A DNA stretch of 64,000 bases. It comes from Desulfosporosinus acidiphilus SJ4 (GTDB lineage: Bacteria; Bacillota; Desulfitobacteriia; Desulfitobacteriales; Desulfitobacteriaceae). A program made the position numbers and the translations under genes. Within the stretch, counting starts at the first letter, position 1. Each line of letters opens with the position of its first letter. The DNA lies in the NCBI RefSeq assembly GCF_000255115.2, contig NC_018068.1, forward strand, positions 372,001 through 436,000. The letters run 5' to 3'. Shown one piece after another: positions 16,149 through 25,235 of the stretch. The notes under the pieces are model-generated. The model had not been told where the DNA came from. It saw only the letters and a list, made by a program, of their open reading frames with translations, and ran no database searches.

Positions 16149-17816
16149 GTGTTAGAGACCAAAAAGCATAAAAATATCGAGCTCATCAAACGGATTAAGA
16201 TTTTGAATGCTCGTTCCTATGAAATTGTTTTTCAAGAGCCGCACAAGGCATTAAAGCTCTGCAAGTGCGCCAGTTATTTGGCGCAAAAATATAATTTTCA
16301 AGAGGAAAGGGCTATTAGTCTTTTAGTAACCGGCTACGCTAACAGAGGGCTCTCCAATACTTCCAAGTGTGTTAAAGACATGCTGACTGTTGTCCAACTA
16401 TTTGAAAAGATGGGGCACAATCAAGGGCAAATGAAAGCATTAAACTTATTAGGGATTAACTATTTCTACTTAGGAAATTATGAGTTTGCTCTGGAATATT
16501 TCAGAAATTCTTTAGCGATAGCCAACTCCAGTGGTGACGAAGAGTTTACTGCCTTAATTTTTAATAATATAGGTGAAATTCACCGCCAACTGGAGCAATA
16601 TCAAGAAGCTTTAGCATATTACAAAAAGGCGTTTGCTACAAGTAAACATTTAAATAACTTTACGAATATGGCCGGAATTCTAATAAATATGGGACATGTC
16701 TATAGCAGCCTGGATCAAGAGAATGAGAGTTTAAATCTTTGTCGGGAGAGCCTTAACTACAGCAAGAAAATTGGCGATAGGATAAAAATTGGTGAAGCGT
16801 TAAGCAGCCTGGGGGAAGTCTACGATAAATTGAAAAAAGAACAGATTGCCTTAAGATATTATCTGAATAGCCTGTGCATTCTTGAGAATTGTGGCAATAA
16901 GTATTACAGAGTCAATGTTTTGCTGAGGATTGGTAAGTTGCTCATTAAGCAAAGTCAAGATGAGGGCTTTGCGTATCTTCAAAAGGCGTTGATACTTGCT
17001 GAAGAGATCTCTGCTGAGAATGAACTGGCTAAAATCCATTTATCTCTATCTTCTTATTATGAAGGTAAGGGGGATTTTGCAGCGGCTCTGGACCATTATA
17101 AAAAGTATAATCATTCAAGAAACAAAGTAAGGAATGAAAAAGTAAAAGAACATTTGAAATTAGCAGCCGCTGAATCTCGCCTTGAACAGGTGAAAAAGGA
17201 AGCTGAACTATATAGGCTCAGTAATATTGAATTAAAGAAAGCCAATCAAAAGATGTCAAAGTACCAAGAACAGTTAGAAAAAGATAACCAGAAATTGAAA
17301 CTTCTTTCAACGTTGGATGAAGTCACTGGAATTCCCAATAGACGCTCCTTTGAGGAGACTCTTAAAAGAGAATGGAATCGTTGCTTGCGTGAAGGGAAGC
17401 CCTTATCTTTAATCATTGTGGATATTGATAATTTTAAACGTTACAATGATTCTTACGGACACTTGCAGGGCGATAAGTGTTTAAGAAACGTTGCCAAGTT
17501 CTTAGCCGGCATTTTGAAACGGTCTTCCGATTTTATCGGGAGATTTGGAGGAGAAGAATTTGCTGCCATTTTATCCAATACTAGTTATGAGGACGCTCTA
17601 AATATTGCCAACCAGATGAAGAAAGGAATAGAACGGCAGAAAATAGCTCATGATCAGTCTTCAACAATTCCCTATATTACGGTCAGCCTTGGTCTGGCTA
17701 CTACTGTCCCAACCTTTGAATCAACCATCGTAGAATTAGTGAGTGTTGCGGATAAATTGTTGTATCAGGCCAAAAGGCAGGGACGTAATCAGGTATGTGC
17801 AGTACGTTTACTATAA
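16149..17816 (+). CDS. TPR-repeat diguanylate cyclase (GGDEF)
   Basis: A 555-residue protein with an N-terminal array of about six tetratricopeptide repeats (residues about 50-330, for example ALEYFRNSLAIAN, ALAYYKKAFATSK and ALRYYLNSLCILE), a coiled coil (about 335-385) and a C-terminal GGDEF domain. The active motif is GGEEF in GRFGGEEFAAIL and an RxxD inhibitory site (RSSD) stands five residues before it, so it should make c-di-GMP with product feedback. There is no membrane segment, so it is a cytoplasmic sensor probably regulated by protein contacts through the TPRs. Start is uncertain: GTG 16149 has a poor RBS, while a CTG at 16140 lies 7 bp behind GGGGG. Confidence 0.92.
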   Translation: MLETKKHKNIELIKRIKILNARSYEIVFQEPHKALKLCKCASYLAQKYNFQEERAISLLVTGYANRGLSNTSKCVKDMLTVVQLFEKMGHNQGQMKALNLLGINYFYLGNYEFALEYFRNSLAIANSSGDEEFTALIFNNIGEIHRQLEQYQEALAYYKKAFATSKHLNNFTNMAGILINMGHVYSSLDQENESLNLCRESLNYSKKIGDRIKIGEALSSLGEVYDKLKKEQIALRYYLNSLCILENCGNKYYRVNVLLRIGKLLIKQSQDEGFAYLQKALILAEEISAENELAKIHLSLSSYYEGKGDFAAALDHYKKYNHSRNKVRNEKVKEHLKLAAAESRLEQVKKEAELYRLSNIELKKANQKMSKYQEQLEKDNQKLKLLSTLDEVTGIPNRRSFEETLKREWNRCLREGKPLSLIIVDIDNFKRYNDSYGHLQGDKCLRNVAKFLAGILKRSSDFIGRFGGEEFAAILSNTSYEDALNIANQMKKGIERQKIAHDQSSTIPYITVSLGLATTVPTFESTIVELVSVADKLLYQAKRQGRNQVCAVRLL

Positions 17817-17830
17817 ATCTCTAGTTATTC

Positions 17831-17870
17831 AAAAGAGTTCAGCGGTTATTATACCGCTGAACTCTTTTGT
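17831..17870 (+). terminator. Rho-independent terminator
   Basis: Perfect 16-bp stem AAAAGAGTTCAGCGGT / ACCGCTGAACTCTTTT with a TATTAT loop, downstream of the GGDEF gene. Confidence 0.92.
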
Positions 17871-17890
17871 ACTGTCAGTCTAATTTAGCT

Positions 17891-17985
17891 GCCGCAGGCC
17901 ATGACGATAAGCAGCCGAGCTTATCTCCACCCTGCGACTCATTACGCAAAATCCCGCAGTATGGATTGGCCGAGTGTCTCTGAAA
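17891..17985. repeat. Dispersed structured repeat, family B copy 1
   Basis: About 95 bp with two hairpins: GATAAGC-N6-GCTTATC (17906-17925) and CTGCG...CGCAG spanning ACTCATTACGC, then TGGATTGGCCGAGTG. Similar sequence and fold recur at 32901-33000 and 52334-52425. The function is unknown. Confidence 0.6.
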
Positions 17986-18015
17986 CCATGAACGGTGCAT
18001 GAATTTTGGCTGCCT

Positions 18016-18813
18016 TTATTCCAAATTAAGCCGTTTGCTCAAAATGAAATTAGTGGCTGCGAAGTAAGACGCACAGGGTATTCCGATCAAAATTAATCCA
18101 TACATAAATATTAATTCAAGGCGAAAAAAGTCATTGGAGGTAACATTGTAAAAGACAATATTTACTGAATGGACTATCTTAGGAATCCGACATGCCAGTA
18201 TGATGTAGATTTGAGTAATCGTATTCAGGGCGATAAAGGCTCCGAATGATACTATTATTTTATGCCTGCTGAACAAATGCCCGATAGCTATAGAGGTATA
18301 TACCATTAATATGCCTGAAGCTAAGGTTATAAGTCCGCCAAGGATTAGCTCAAGTATCAGAAGATAGGCTGGGGCTCCTAAATAGCCGGTTACTTGATTG
18401 TGAAATACTGCCAAACCCTGAATGATTTTACCAAGAGTTCCTTGTTTGTAAGAAATTATCTCTATCGAAATCATGGCGGCAATAACACTGGCGATCATCC
18501 ACAGCATGGATACCAGCAGTTTGCTGAGAATGTGCTTCCAAGACTTAACGGGAAGCGTATACATTAAATAGCCCTCATCAGAAAGCAGGTTTTTATAAAA
18601 TCTTTGAATCATCACCGTAAGGGTCATCACGAACATCCCCGCCATAATTATGACATAGAAAACCATACTGATTTTTGAGGGTATTTGCCATGACTGGTTA
18701 TCAAACACTGAAAGAATTTTATTGATGACGGCGAACACCAGTAAGGAAAGAAAGATGGGAAGGAACATTCTTCCGGTTGCTTTTATTTCATATTTCAAAA
18801 GTTTAGTTAGCAT
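18016..18813 (-). CDS. ABC-2 type membrane permease
   Basis: A 265-residue membrane protein with about six hydrophobic segments (for example FLPIFLSLLVFAVI, FYVIIMAGMFVMTLTVM and LILELILGGLITLASGILMVY). It is the permease of a GntR-ATPase-permease operon; its start overlaps the ATPase stop by 7 bp (ATG at 18813 inside the ATPase gene), so the two are translationally coupled. Operons of this type (YtrA-like) in Firmicutes respond to cell-envelope stress or antibiotics, which is the likely but unproven role here. Confidence 0.88.
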   Translation of the reverse strand: MLTKLLKYEIKATGRMFLPIFLSLLVFAVINKILSVFDNQSWQIPSKISMVFYVIIMAGMFVMTLTVMIQRFYKNLLSDEGYLMYTLPVKSWKHILSKLLVSMLWMIASVIAAMISIEIISYKQGTLGKIIQGLAVFHNQVTGYLGAPAYLLILELILGGLITLASGILMVYTSIAIGHLFSRHKIIVSFGAFIALNTITQIYIILACRIPKIVHSVNIVFYNVTSNDFFRLELIFMYGLILIGIPCASYFAATNFILSKRLNLE

Positions 18814-19505
18814 TTGAACACCTCCCTGAATAAGAGATCTACAGATTTCCCTTTGGCATCTCGTATATCATCTACCGAAGATGTCAATACCACGTTGCCT
18901 TGATTGAGAAAGATCACATAATCCAGTATTTTCTCAATATCTGATATTAGGTGGGATGAGATAATTATCGTTGCATTTTCATTATAATTACCCAAAATTG
19001 TTTCTAGTATATAATCCCGAGCTGCCGGGTCCACCCCGCCTATGGGTTCATCTAAAAGATAAAGCTCTGCTTCCCGGCTCATAACAAGAATCAGCTGTAC
19101 TTTTTCCTTTGTCCCTTTGGACATGGTTTTTAATCGATCATCAGGGCTGATATTCAGTCTCTTCAGCATGTCATAAGCCTTCTCGGCTTTGAAATCAGTA
19201 TAGAAATCAGAAAAAAATTCGATGATTTGATGGACGCGCATCCAATCATTTAAATAGGTCCTTTCAGGAAGGTAAGACACAACTTTTTTAGTCTCAACGC
19301 CTGGTTTCTTGCCGCCAATGAGCATAGTTCCGGCAGTCGGTGTCAAGAGTTCGTTTGCTAACTTAATGAGGGTACTTTTTCCACTGCCGTTTGGTCCCAG
19401 AAGCCCTACAATCTGTCCACGCTCAATTTTTAGATCAACGGCAGATAAAGCGGTTTTGCTGCCAAATTTTTTCGTAAGGCCGTTGCATTCTAAAATAGTG
19501 CTCAT
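18807..19505 (-). CDS. ABC transporter ATP-binding protein
   Basis: A 232-residue ATPase: Walker A LLGPNGSGKST (about residue 37), signature-region TMSKGTKEKVQLI (about 130), Walker B LYLLDEPIGGVDP (about 152) and switch His in IISSHLISDIEK. The signature LSGGQ is replaced by MSKGT, as is common in this YtrB/YhcG-like subgroup. It is the middle gene of the operon, overlapping both neighbours, and energises the downstream permease. Confidence 0.92.
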   Translation of the reverse strand: MSTILECNGLTKKFGSKTALSAVDLKIERGQIVGLLGPNGSGKSTLIKLANELLTPTAGTMLIGGKKPGVETKKVVSYLPERTYLNDWMRVHQIIEFFSDFYTDFKAEKAYDMLKRLNISPDDRLKTMSKGTKEKVQLILVMSREAELYLLDEPIGGVDPAARDYILETILGNYNENATIIISSHLISDIEKILDYVIFLNQGNVVLTSSVDDIRDAKGKSVDLLFREVFKC

Positions 19506-19873
19506 TATTTCATCTCCTTTGCCATATTAGTAATGATTGCTAAAATCTCTTTCTGATCAAAGCCCATTAGTCGCATTTTTTCTAGGAAATCATAGATTTG
19601 ATCCCGGGCCAATTTGGTTTTTGCCAGTTCAATCATTCTCGCATCCTCCGTTATCGACCGACCGCTGGTGCGGTGGGTTATTATGAGGCCATCTTCTTCC
19701 AACTTCACTAGAGCTCGCTGCATGGTATTGGGATTTACCGCGGCCTCTTGTGCCATATCCCGCACTGAAGGCAGTTTTGATCCGGGAGGATAAACTCCGG
19801 AAAACACCATTAGTTTGATCTGCTCAACAAGCTGGGTGTAAATGGGTCTATCAGATTTCAGATCCCATGGCAT
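19505..19873 (-). CDS. GntR-family repressor (YtrA/YhcF type)
   Basis: A 122-residue regulator with an N-terminal winged helix-turn-helix (IYTQLVEQIKLMVFSGVYPPGSKLPSVRDMAQEA, then NPNTMQRALVKLEEDGLI) and only a short C-terminal helical dimerisation region, which is the YtrA subfamily architecture. It is the first gene of an operon with an ABC ATPase and permease; its stop overlaps the ATPase start by 1 bp. A perfect 36-bp palindrome directly upstream is its obvious operator, so it probably represses its own operon until an envelope-active compound induces it. Confidence 0.93.
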   Translation of the reverse strand: MPWDLKSDRPIYTQLVEQIKLMVFSGVYPPGSKLPSVRDMAQEAAVNPNTMQRALVKLEEDGLIITHRTSGRSITEDARMIELAKTKLARDQIYDFLEKMRLMGFDQKEILAIITNMAKEMK

Positions 19874-19885
19874 GTTATCACCTCG

Positions 19886-19921
19886 TGTATTATTGTATTA
19901 AGCGCTTAATACAATAATACA
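19886..19921. promoter_or_regulatory. Perfect 36-bp palindromic operator
   Basis: The sequence is an uninterrupted palindrome with 18-bp arms centred on AAGC|GCTT between 19903 and 19904, beginning 12 bp upstream of the GntR start codon. Its TGTATTATTG / CAATAATACA outer blocks and GCGC centre fit a dimeric GntR operator. Confidence 0.85.
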
Positions 19922-20017
19922 TTATTTCGGATAAATGTCAAGAGGAAACTGTCCTACCTTCAGTCTTTATGTAATATAATGGAACTGTACAAATTTTTAA
20001 CAGGAGGAGAACATTAT

Positions 20018-20587
20018 ATGGCTAAAAAGATTTTAATCATTGCTGGGGACGCCGTAGAAGCTCTGGAAGTTTATTATCCCTATTTTCGTGTCTTAGAAGA
20101 AGGATTTGAAGCTGTTATTGCTTCGCCAAGCAAGAAAGTGCTGCGTACCGTTGTTCATGATTTCGAGGGCTGGGAAACATATACTGAGAAACCGGGCTAT
20201 CAACTGGAATCCCATAGTTCTTTTGCCGATGTTGATCCAACCCAATATGATGGTTTGATCATTCCTGGAGGCCGTGCTCCGGAATATATTCGCCTCGATG
20301 AGAACATTCCCTGTATTGTCGGGCATTTTTTGGAGGCAGGGAAGCCTGTAGGGGCAATCTGTCACGCCGCTCTTGTACTGAGTGCTTTAAAAGACAAAAA
20401 GTATTTCGAAGGGCGTACGATGACGGCTTACACGGCTTGCAGTCTTGATGTGGAAGGTTTAGGTGCCAACTATACTAAAGAAACGCTTCATGTAGATAAC
20501 AATATTGTTTCTGGCCACGCTTGGCCCGATCTCCCCGGTTTTATGAGGGAATTTCTTAAGTTAGTTAGAGATAGCGAATTGAATTAA
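20018..20587 (+). CDS. DJ-1/PfpI family protein
   Basis: A 189-residue class I glutamine-amidotransferase-like protein of the DJ-1/PfpI group. The nucleophile elbow is GAICHAALVLSAL (Cys about 105), preceded by IIPGGRAPEY with the conserved Gly-Gly-Arg. Members act as proteases, glyoxalase/deglycases or chaperones, so a stress role is likely but the activity is open. CAGGAGGAG lies 7 bp before ATG 20018. A TATAAT at 19975-19980 places transcription start near 19987, which excludes the earlier ATG at 19979. Confidence 0.9.
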   Translation: MAKKILIIAGDAVEALEVYYPYFRVLEEGFEAVIASPSKKVLRTVVHDFEGWETYTEKPGYQLESHSSFADVDPTQYDGLIIPGGRAPEYIRLDENIPCIVGHFLEAGKPVGAICHAALVLSALKDKKYFEGRTMTAYTACSLDVEGLGANYTKETLHVDNNIVSGHAWPDLPGFMREFLKLVRDSELN

Positions 20588-20637
20588 AGCCCTTAGACCA
20601 GCTCTGTCTGGGCGGGAAAGCCAAAATAGAAAAAAGT

Positions 20638-20662
20638 AAGACACCCAGAGGGTGTCTTTAAT
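20638..20662 (+). terminator. Rho-independent terminator
   Basis: AAGACACCC-AGA-GGGTGTCTT, downstream of the DJ-1/PfpI gene; A-rich on the left and T-rich on the right, so it may also serve the converging pyridoxal kinase gene. Confidence 0.8.
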
Positions 20663-20696
20663 TATGAATGAATTAATCAGCAAAATGAGTCTTTTC

Positions 20697-21560
20697 TTAT
20701 CTCTCTTCGGTAAGTAATCCTAATTGCTGGATAAGGTAAGGGAGTGCTCGTTCAAAACATACGCCGAAGCGTTTTTCCTGACCGGACTTTTCAGTTAACT
20801 GTATACACTTGAGTGTATAGTTTACCGCAATTTGCAGGGCTTCTTCGAGAGAAAAATTATTTAGGAGTCCTGCTAATAAGGTACTGCTGAAAACATCCCC
20901 TGTGCCGTGGAAGTGACCGTCAACGCTGGCATTGAAGGCATAACTGATCTTGCCCGTGCCATTGTCGAGGGAAGCAGCACCTAATGTCCCTCTTTTAAAG
21001 GAAATGCCTGTCAGAACAATCTTTTTTGCCCCTAAAACTGAAAGCCTTTTAAGCAACGATTCAATGTATTCCTGAGAGTAATTTTCTCCGACATACTCTT
21101 CCTCTAAAAGAAACGCAGCTTCGGTTAAATTTGGTACAATAATATCTGCTTTAGCACATAATTTACTCATTCCCTTGGCCATTTCCGGGGAATAAACAGA
21201 GTACAAAACCCCGTTGTCCGCCATGACCGGATCGACCATGACGAGTGTTTCTTTACTTCTAAATGTATCAAAGAGTTCGGCTACTAAATCAATTTGTTCA
21301 AATGACCCTAAAAAACCGCTGTATAAGGCGTCAAATTTGATATTAAGGGATTGCCAATGATTCGATATAGGTTTAATATCGGTGGTTAAATCCCTATAGG
21401 TAAAACCCTCAAAACCACCGGTATGGGTGGATAAGATAGCTGTAGGCAAGACACTGGTGTCAAAGCCTGCCGCGGAGAGAATCGGCAGGGCAACCGTCAG
21501 TGAACACCTGCCGACACAAGAAATATCGTGAATTGCCGCGATTCTTTTTTGTTTGTCCAT
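20697..21560 (-). CDS. Pyridoxal/pyridoxamine kinase (PfkB-like)
   Basis: A 287-residue kinase of the ribokinase/PfkB superfamily, PdxK/PdxY type, which phosphorylates pyridoxal or pyridoxamine in B6 salvage. The N-terminal AAIHDISCVGRCSLTVALPIL is typical, LVMVDPVMADNG (about 110) is the substrate/phosphate region, and GTGDVFSSTLLAGLL (about 222) carries the catalytic Asp and anion hole. ATG 21560 is preferred because GAGAGAGG lies 10 bp upstream; an ATG 11 codons earlier lacks one. It is cytoplasmic and its neighbours are functionally unrelated. Confidence 0.9.
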   Translation of the reverse strand: MDKQKRIAAIHDISCVGRCSLTVALPILSAAGFDTSVLPTAILSTHTGGFEGFTYRDLTTDIKPISNHWQSLNIKFDALYSGFLGSFEQIDLVAELFDTFRSKETLVMVDPVMADNGVLYSVYSPEMAKGMSKLCAKADIIVPNLTEAAFLLEEEYVGENYSQEYIESLLKRLSVLGAKKIVLTGISFKRGTLGAASLDNGTGKISYAFNASVDGHFHGTGDVFSSTLLAGLLNNFSLEEALQIAVNYTLKCIQLTEKSGQEKRFGVCFERALPYLIQQLGLLTEER

Positions 21561-21642
21561 CTTTTTGTAACCTCTCTCCATAAGATTTTTCATCCAATCG
21601 TGAGACTTTTTAATAGTTCCCTAAAATAATCCTGAAAACCCT

Positions 21643-23055
21643 TTACTCGTTCATAGAGCCGACTCTTGAGGGATCAACCTCATAACTCTGTAACTTTCGA
21701 TACAGATTTCTAACACTGATGCCCAATAAACCGGCTGTTTGAGTTTTATTGCCCTTTGCCTTTTTAAGAGTAGCTGCGATGTAGTGCTTTTCTACCTCTT
21801 CTAACGTAGGGTAATGATTGCTTCTGAACAAATCCGAAAACTCTGCTTCCGAATGGATAACGGGAGACGGTTTCGGAATATGCTCTGATTCTCCCCAGAT
21901 GTCTTTAGAAGTTATCTTTCCGTCAATAGCTAAAATTCGGCCCCGCTCAATTAGATGACAGAGCTCGCGAACATTTCCGGGAAAACTATAATTGAGTAAT
22001 TTTTCCTCCGTTTCAGGTAATAACGTGTAAGCAGGGTCCTGTGATTTGGCACAGTGGCTTTCAAGAAAGTATCTTGACAGCGGAAGAATATCGTCTCGCC
22101 GTTCACGCAAGGGTGGAACAATTAAGGTTAAACCGTTTAAACGGTAAAATAAATCTTCGCGAAACCTTCCTTGACTGATTTCCAGGCGGAGATCTCGGTT
22201 GGTTGCCGCGACAATCCGAACATCTACCCGCCGCAGCCGGGTATCACCGACGCGCCGGAATTCACCGCTCTCTAAAAATCGTAACAATTTGATTTGAATG
22301 GATAAAGGCATTTCTCCAATTTCATCCAGAAAGAGGGTGCCCTTGTCGGCCATTTCTACTAAACCAATTTTTTGTGCTGCTGCGCCGGTAAAGGCTCCTT
22401 TTTCATGTCCGAAAAGCTCGCTCTCAATTAAGGATTCAGGAATGGCCCCTGAGTTTACCGGAATGAAAGGCCGGTTAAATCGTGAACTGCAGAAATGGAT
22501 GGTTTTAGCAATTAATTCTTTGCCTACGCCGCTTTCTCCCTGAACGAGGACGGAGGCATCAGTTTGAGCTACTTTGCGGGTCATTTCCAGGAGCGCCAAC
22601 ATGGCCGTACTTTCAGCGATCATTTTTAGTTCCGGAGTCTGACGGTTCACCACCTGTCTCAGCCCTTTATTTTCGCGCAGCAATTCTTGTTTTTCAAGGG
22701 CCTTTTGCAGCGTGATTTCAAGTTCGGACAAATTACAGGGTTTGGTCAGGTAATCATACGCTCCCAGCTTCATTGCCTCAATGGCTGATTCGATGGTACC
22801 GTTCCCGGTTAACATCACGACCTGGAGATCGGGCTGGAATTGTTTAAAGGTTGGTAAAAGGGCAAGTCCATCCCCATCCGGCAGCTTGATGTCCAAGAGG
22901 ACTGCGTCAATCAGGGTTTCTTTGAGAAAAGATAAACCTTCTTGAGCGGTGCCGGCTTCCAGAACCTCGTAGCCTTTACGCTTTAAACGCTGGGCTATTA
23001 TGGTTCGCAACGCTTCCTCATCGTCTAAGATTAGAATCTTTTGCCATTGTTTCAT
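21643..23055 (-). CDS. NtrC-family sigma-54 response regulator
   Basis: A 470-residue regulator with a receiver (residues about 5-120, phosphoacceptor Asp in VLLDIKLPDGDG), AAA+ sigma-54 activation domain (about 140-370; Walker A GESGVGKE, GAFTGA loop contacting sigma-54, Walker B GTLFLDEIGEM) and Fis-type HTH (TQTAGLLGISVRNLYRKLQ). ATG 23055 follows AGGTG by 9 bp; an in-frame GTG at 23067 overlaps the kinase stop. It is cotranscribed with the histidine kinase. A sigma-54 promoter and TGACA-N3-TGTCA repeats lie before the adjacent YeiH exporter gene, the most likely target. Confidence 0.95.
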   Translation of the reverse strand: MKQWQKILILDDEEALRTIIAQRLKRKGYEVLEAGTAQEGLSFLKETLIDAVLLDIKLPDGDGLALLPTFKQFQPDLQVVMLTGNGTIESAIEAMKLGAYDYLTKPCNLSELEITLQKALEKQELLRENKGLRQVVNRQTPELKMIAESTAMLALLEMTRKVAQTDASVLVQGESGVGKELIAKTIHFCSSRFNRPFIPVNSGAIPESLIESELFGHEKGAFTGAAAQKIGLVEMADKGTLFLDEIGEMPLSIQIKLLRFLESGEFRRVGDTRLRRVDVRIVAATNRDLRLEISQGRFREDLFYRLNGLTLIVPPLRERRDDILPLSRYFLESHCAKSQDPAYTLLPETEEKLLNYSFPGNVRELCHLIERGRILAIDGKITSKDIWGESEHIPKPSPVIHSEAEFSDLFRSNHYPTLEEVEKHYIAATLKKAKGNKTQTAGLLGISVRNLYRKLQSYEVDPSRVGSMNE

Positions 23056-23059
23056 GGAT

Positions 23060-25195
23060 TTAATCACCTGCCTTATGGAAGGGCAAGGTTATTTTGACGC
23101 ATGTTCCTTGTCCTTCCGTACTTTCCAGAGCCATCGCGCCCTGCATTTTCAGAACAATTCCATAACTGACATATAAGCCCAACCCTGTTCCTTGGCCGAT
23201 GGATTTTGTGGTAAAGAATGGATCAAAAGCTTTTTTTAGATTGGCCTGAGAAATTCCTTCCCCATAATCTTGGACTATGAAGTTTATGGTTTCACCATCC
23301 CGGTATCCCTTAACTTCAATAATACCGCTTTCAGGAGAGGCATCTAAGGCATTGGTAAGCAGGTTTAGGACAACTTGCTGCCACTCATTTTCATTACCCA
23401 AGGAGTAAAGACTGCTTTCCAATTGAAGTTTTATTTCAAGCTGCTTTTGTTTCGCTTTATGAGCAATAAGTTCCACTGCCTGCATGCTGGCGGCAGCAAT
23501 ATCGATAAGGTCTGTTCCTTCATTACTGCGTTTCCGAGCAAAACCCAGTAAACGGTCGGTAATTTTTTTGCAGCGGACAATTTGTTCTAGGACGATTTTA
23601 AAGCCGCCTTTAAATTCTTCAGTTGTTGGTTGAGGTTCCTCTTCATTCATGCGGTCCAGTAAATCTTCACAATGGGCAGCGACTATTGCCAAGGGGTTGT
23701 TAATCTCATGAGCTACCCCCGAAGCCAAAAGTCCAACCGCTGCCATTTTATCGGTTTCGATCATGCGAGCTTCCATTTCCACTTCTTGAGTCACGTCGTC
23801 TAGCAAGAGTAAATAAGCCGCATTCTCGGGATTATCGGGCGATAAATTGTAATACATTTGGCGAAAATACCGTCGTTCTTCGTGCACAAAAACGGAGATT
23901 GTACGGCCGTTTTCCAATTGGACATTTTCAGATTCTTTGACGTTAACAACTTGGTCGCAGGGGCTATCTGCTAAATTATCCCCAAACCATTCAGCAAATT
24001 TCGAATTCCACCAAATGATCCTTCGTTCGGTATTTAAAAGAACCATTCCTGCACCGACTCCGTCAACGACAGTGGTTAAAAGTTCCTTTTCATTTTTCAG
24101 ATTTTCGTTTTTCTCATCTAAAGAATTCAGCAGTTGATTGAAGGATTTGACCAGTCTTCCGATTTCATCCCAACTCTCGATCGGAATATGAGATTCTAAG
24201 TTTCCTGTTGAAATAATTTGCTGGACTTGGGCTTCAAGATTTTCAATGGGATGCACGACTTGTAAGCCAAACGCGATGCTCAGAATCATAACTAAGACCA
24301 TAATTAAGATGGCGATTATGATAAGCCGTAAGGCAAACTCATTAATTGGTTTATTAGCTTCTCGTGTGGGCTGCTCAATGACAACTGCCCAATTTGGCGA
24401 ACCCACTGAGGTATAGCTTCCGACCACGGATATCCCGCTGAGACTTTTGTACTCACTTCCTTGAGAATAAGCTTTACCGTCCAGAAAGCTTTGGACGGCA
24501 GCATTATCACGTATTTTATCCGGATGCAAACGAAGAAAGGAGTCACTGGTACCCATTAAATTCCCGGTTTGATCCACGAAAAATATGTATTCACCTTCAC
24601 CTAATTGGAGACTATCATAGCGATTGATGATTCTATTGACGTCAATTTGAGCTTGGAGATAACCAATGTTCCTTTTTGTCGCGGGGTCTTGAATGGTCAC
24701 CGTTAAGTAGATTTTCGGCCGTTTATCATGGGTGTAAAGTACCTTACTGATTGCCGGGAATGTTCCCGGCGAAATAATATTTTCAAGTTTTGCAGCAGGA
24801 GAGGGAGCAGATACCCCTTCCTGATAAGAAATTTGGTCGATCACTTTATAATTTATATCGCTGACCTGAATTTTTTCGATTAAGGGATCCTTTTGCAAAA
24901 GTGTTTCCAGAATAACCTGGCGCAACGTTTTATCTTTACCAACCAGGGCGTAGGCGCTGGTTGGTTTGGTTAGGGTTAAACTGTTCTCAAGATTTGCAAA
25001 GGTATCTTTTAACTCATGAGCCAGGACTGTCACCTGCTCAAAATTTTGAGCATAGATATCCTTTTCCAGATTTTGACGCACGGATGTAAAACCTAAATAT
25101 CCAAGAAAGAACAGCGGAAGAATGGACATGGTAACACCAAATAATAAAAAATGAACTTTTATGCGCATCCACCAAGGAATTGAGCTGTTATTCAC
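23060..25195 (-). CDS. Membrane sensor histidine kinase (NtrB-like)
   Basis: A 711-residue kinase. Order: membrane segment about 16-36, extracellular dCACHE-like sensor about 40-285, second membrane segment about 290-315 (LIIIAILIMVLVMILSIAFG), HAMP about 315-370, PAS about 385-480, HisKA with the phospho-His in ASGVAHEINNPLA (about 495) and HATPase_c with N, G1 and G2 boxes (NLLTNALDA, DYGEGI, GTGLGL). GTG 25195 is chosen because GGAGG lies 7 bp upstream; the longer frame from 25300 would overlap the previous gene by 65 bp. Partner of the downstream sigma-54 regulator; the ligand is extracellular and unknown. Confidence 0.94.
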   Translation of the reverse strand: MNNSSIPWWMRIKVHFLLFGVTMSILPLFFLGYLGFTSVRQNLEKDIYAQNFEQVTVLAHELKDTFANLENSLTLTKPTSAYALVGKDKTLRQVILETLLQKDPLIEKIQVSDINYKVIDQISYQEGVSAPSPAAKLENIISPGTFPAISKVLYTHDKRPKIYLTVTIQDPATKRNIGYLQAQIDVNRIINRYDSLQLGEGEYIFFVDQTGNLMGTSDSFLRLHPDKIRDNAAVQSFLDGKAYSQGSEYKSLSGISVVGSYTSVGSPNWAVVIEQPTREANKPINEFALRLIIIAILIMVLVMILSIAFGLQVVHPIENLEAQVQQIISTGNLESHIPIESWDEIGRLVKSFNQLLNSLDEKNENLKNEKELLTTVVDGVGAGMVLLNTERRIIWWNSKFAEWFGDNLADSPCDQVVNVKESENVQLENGRTISVFVHEERRYFRQMYYNLSPDNPENAAYLLLLDDVTQEVEMEARMIETDKMAAVGLLASGVAHEINNPLAIVAAHCEDLLDRMNEEEPQPTTEEFKGGFKIVLEQIVRCKKITDRLLGFARKRSNEGTDLIDIAAASMQAVELIAHKAKQKQLEIKLQLESSLYSLGNENEWQQVVLNLLTNALDASPESGIIEVKGYRDGETINFIVQDYGEGISQANLKKAFDPFFTTKSIGQGTGLGLYVSYGIVLKMQGAMALESTEGQGTCVKITLPFHKAGD

Positions 25196-25235
25196 CCTTT
25201 GGCCTCCGTCCACCGGCTTACTTCGAAAACGATTA

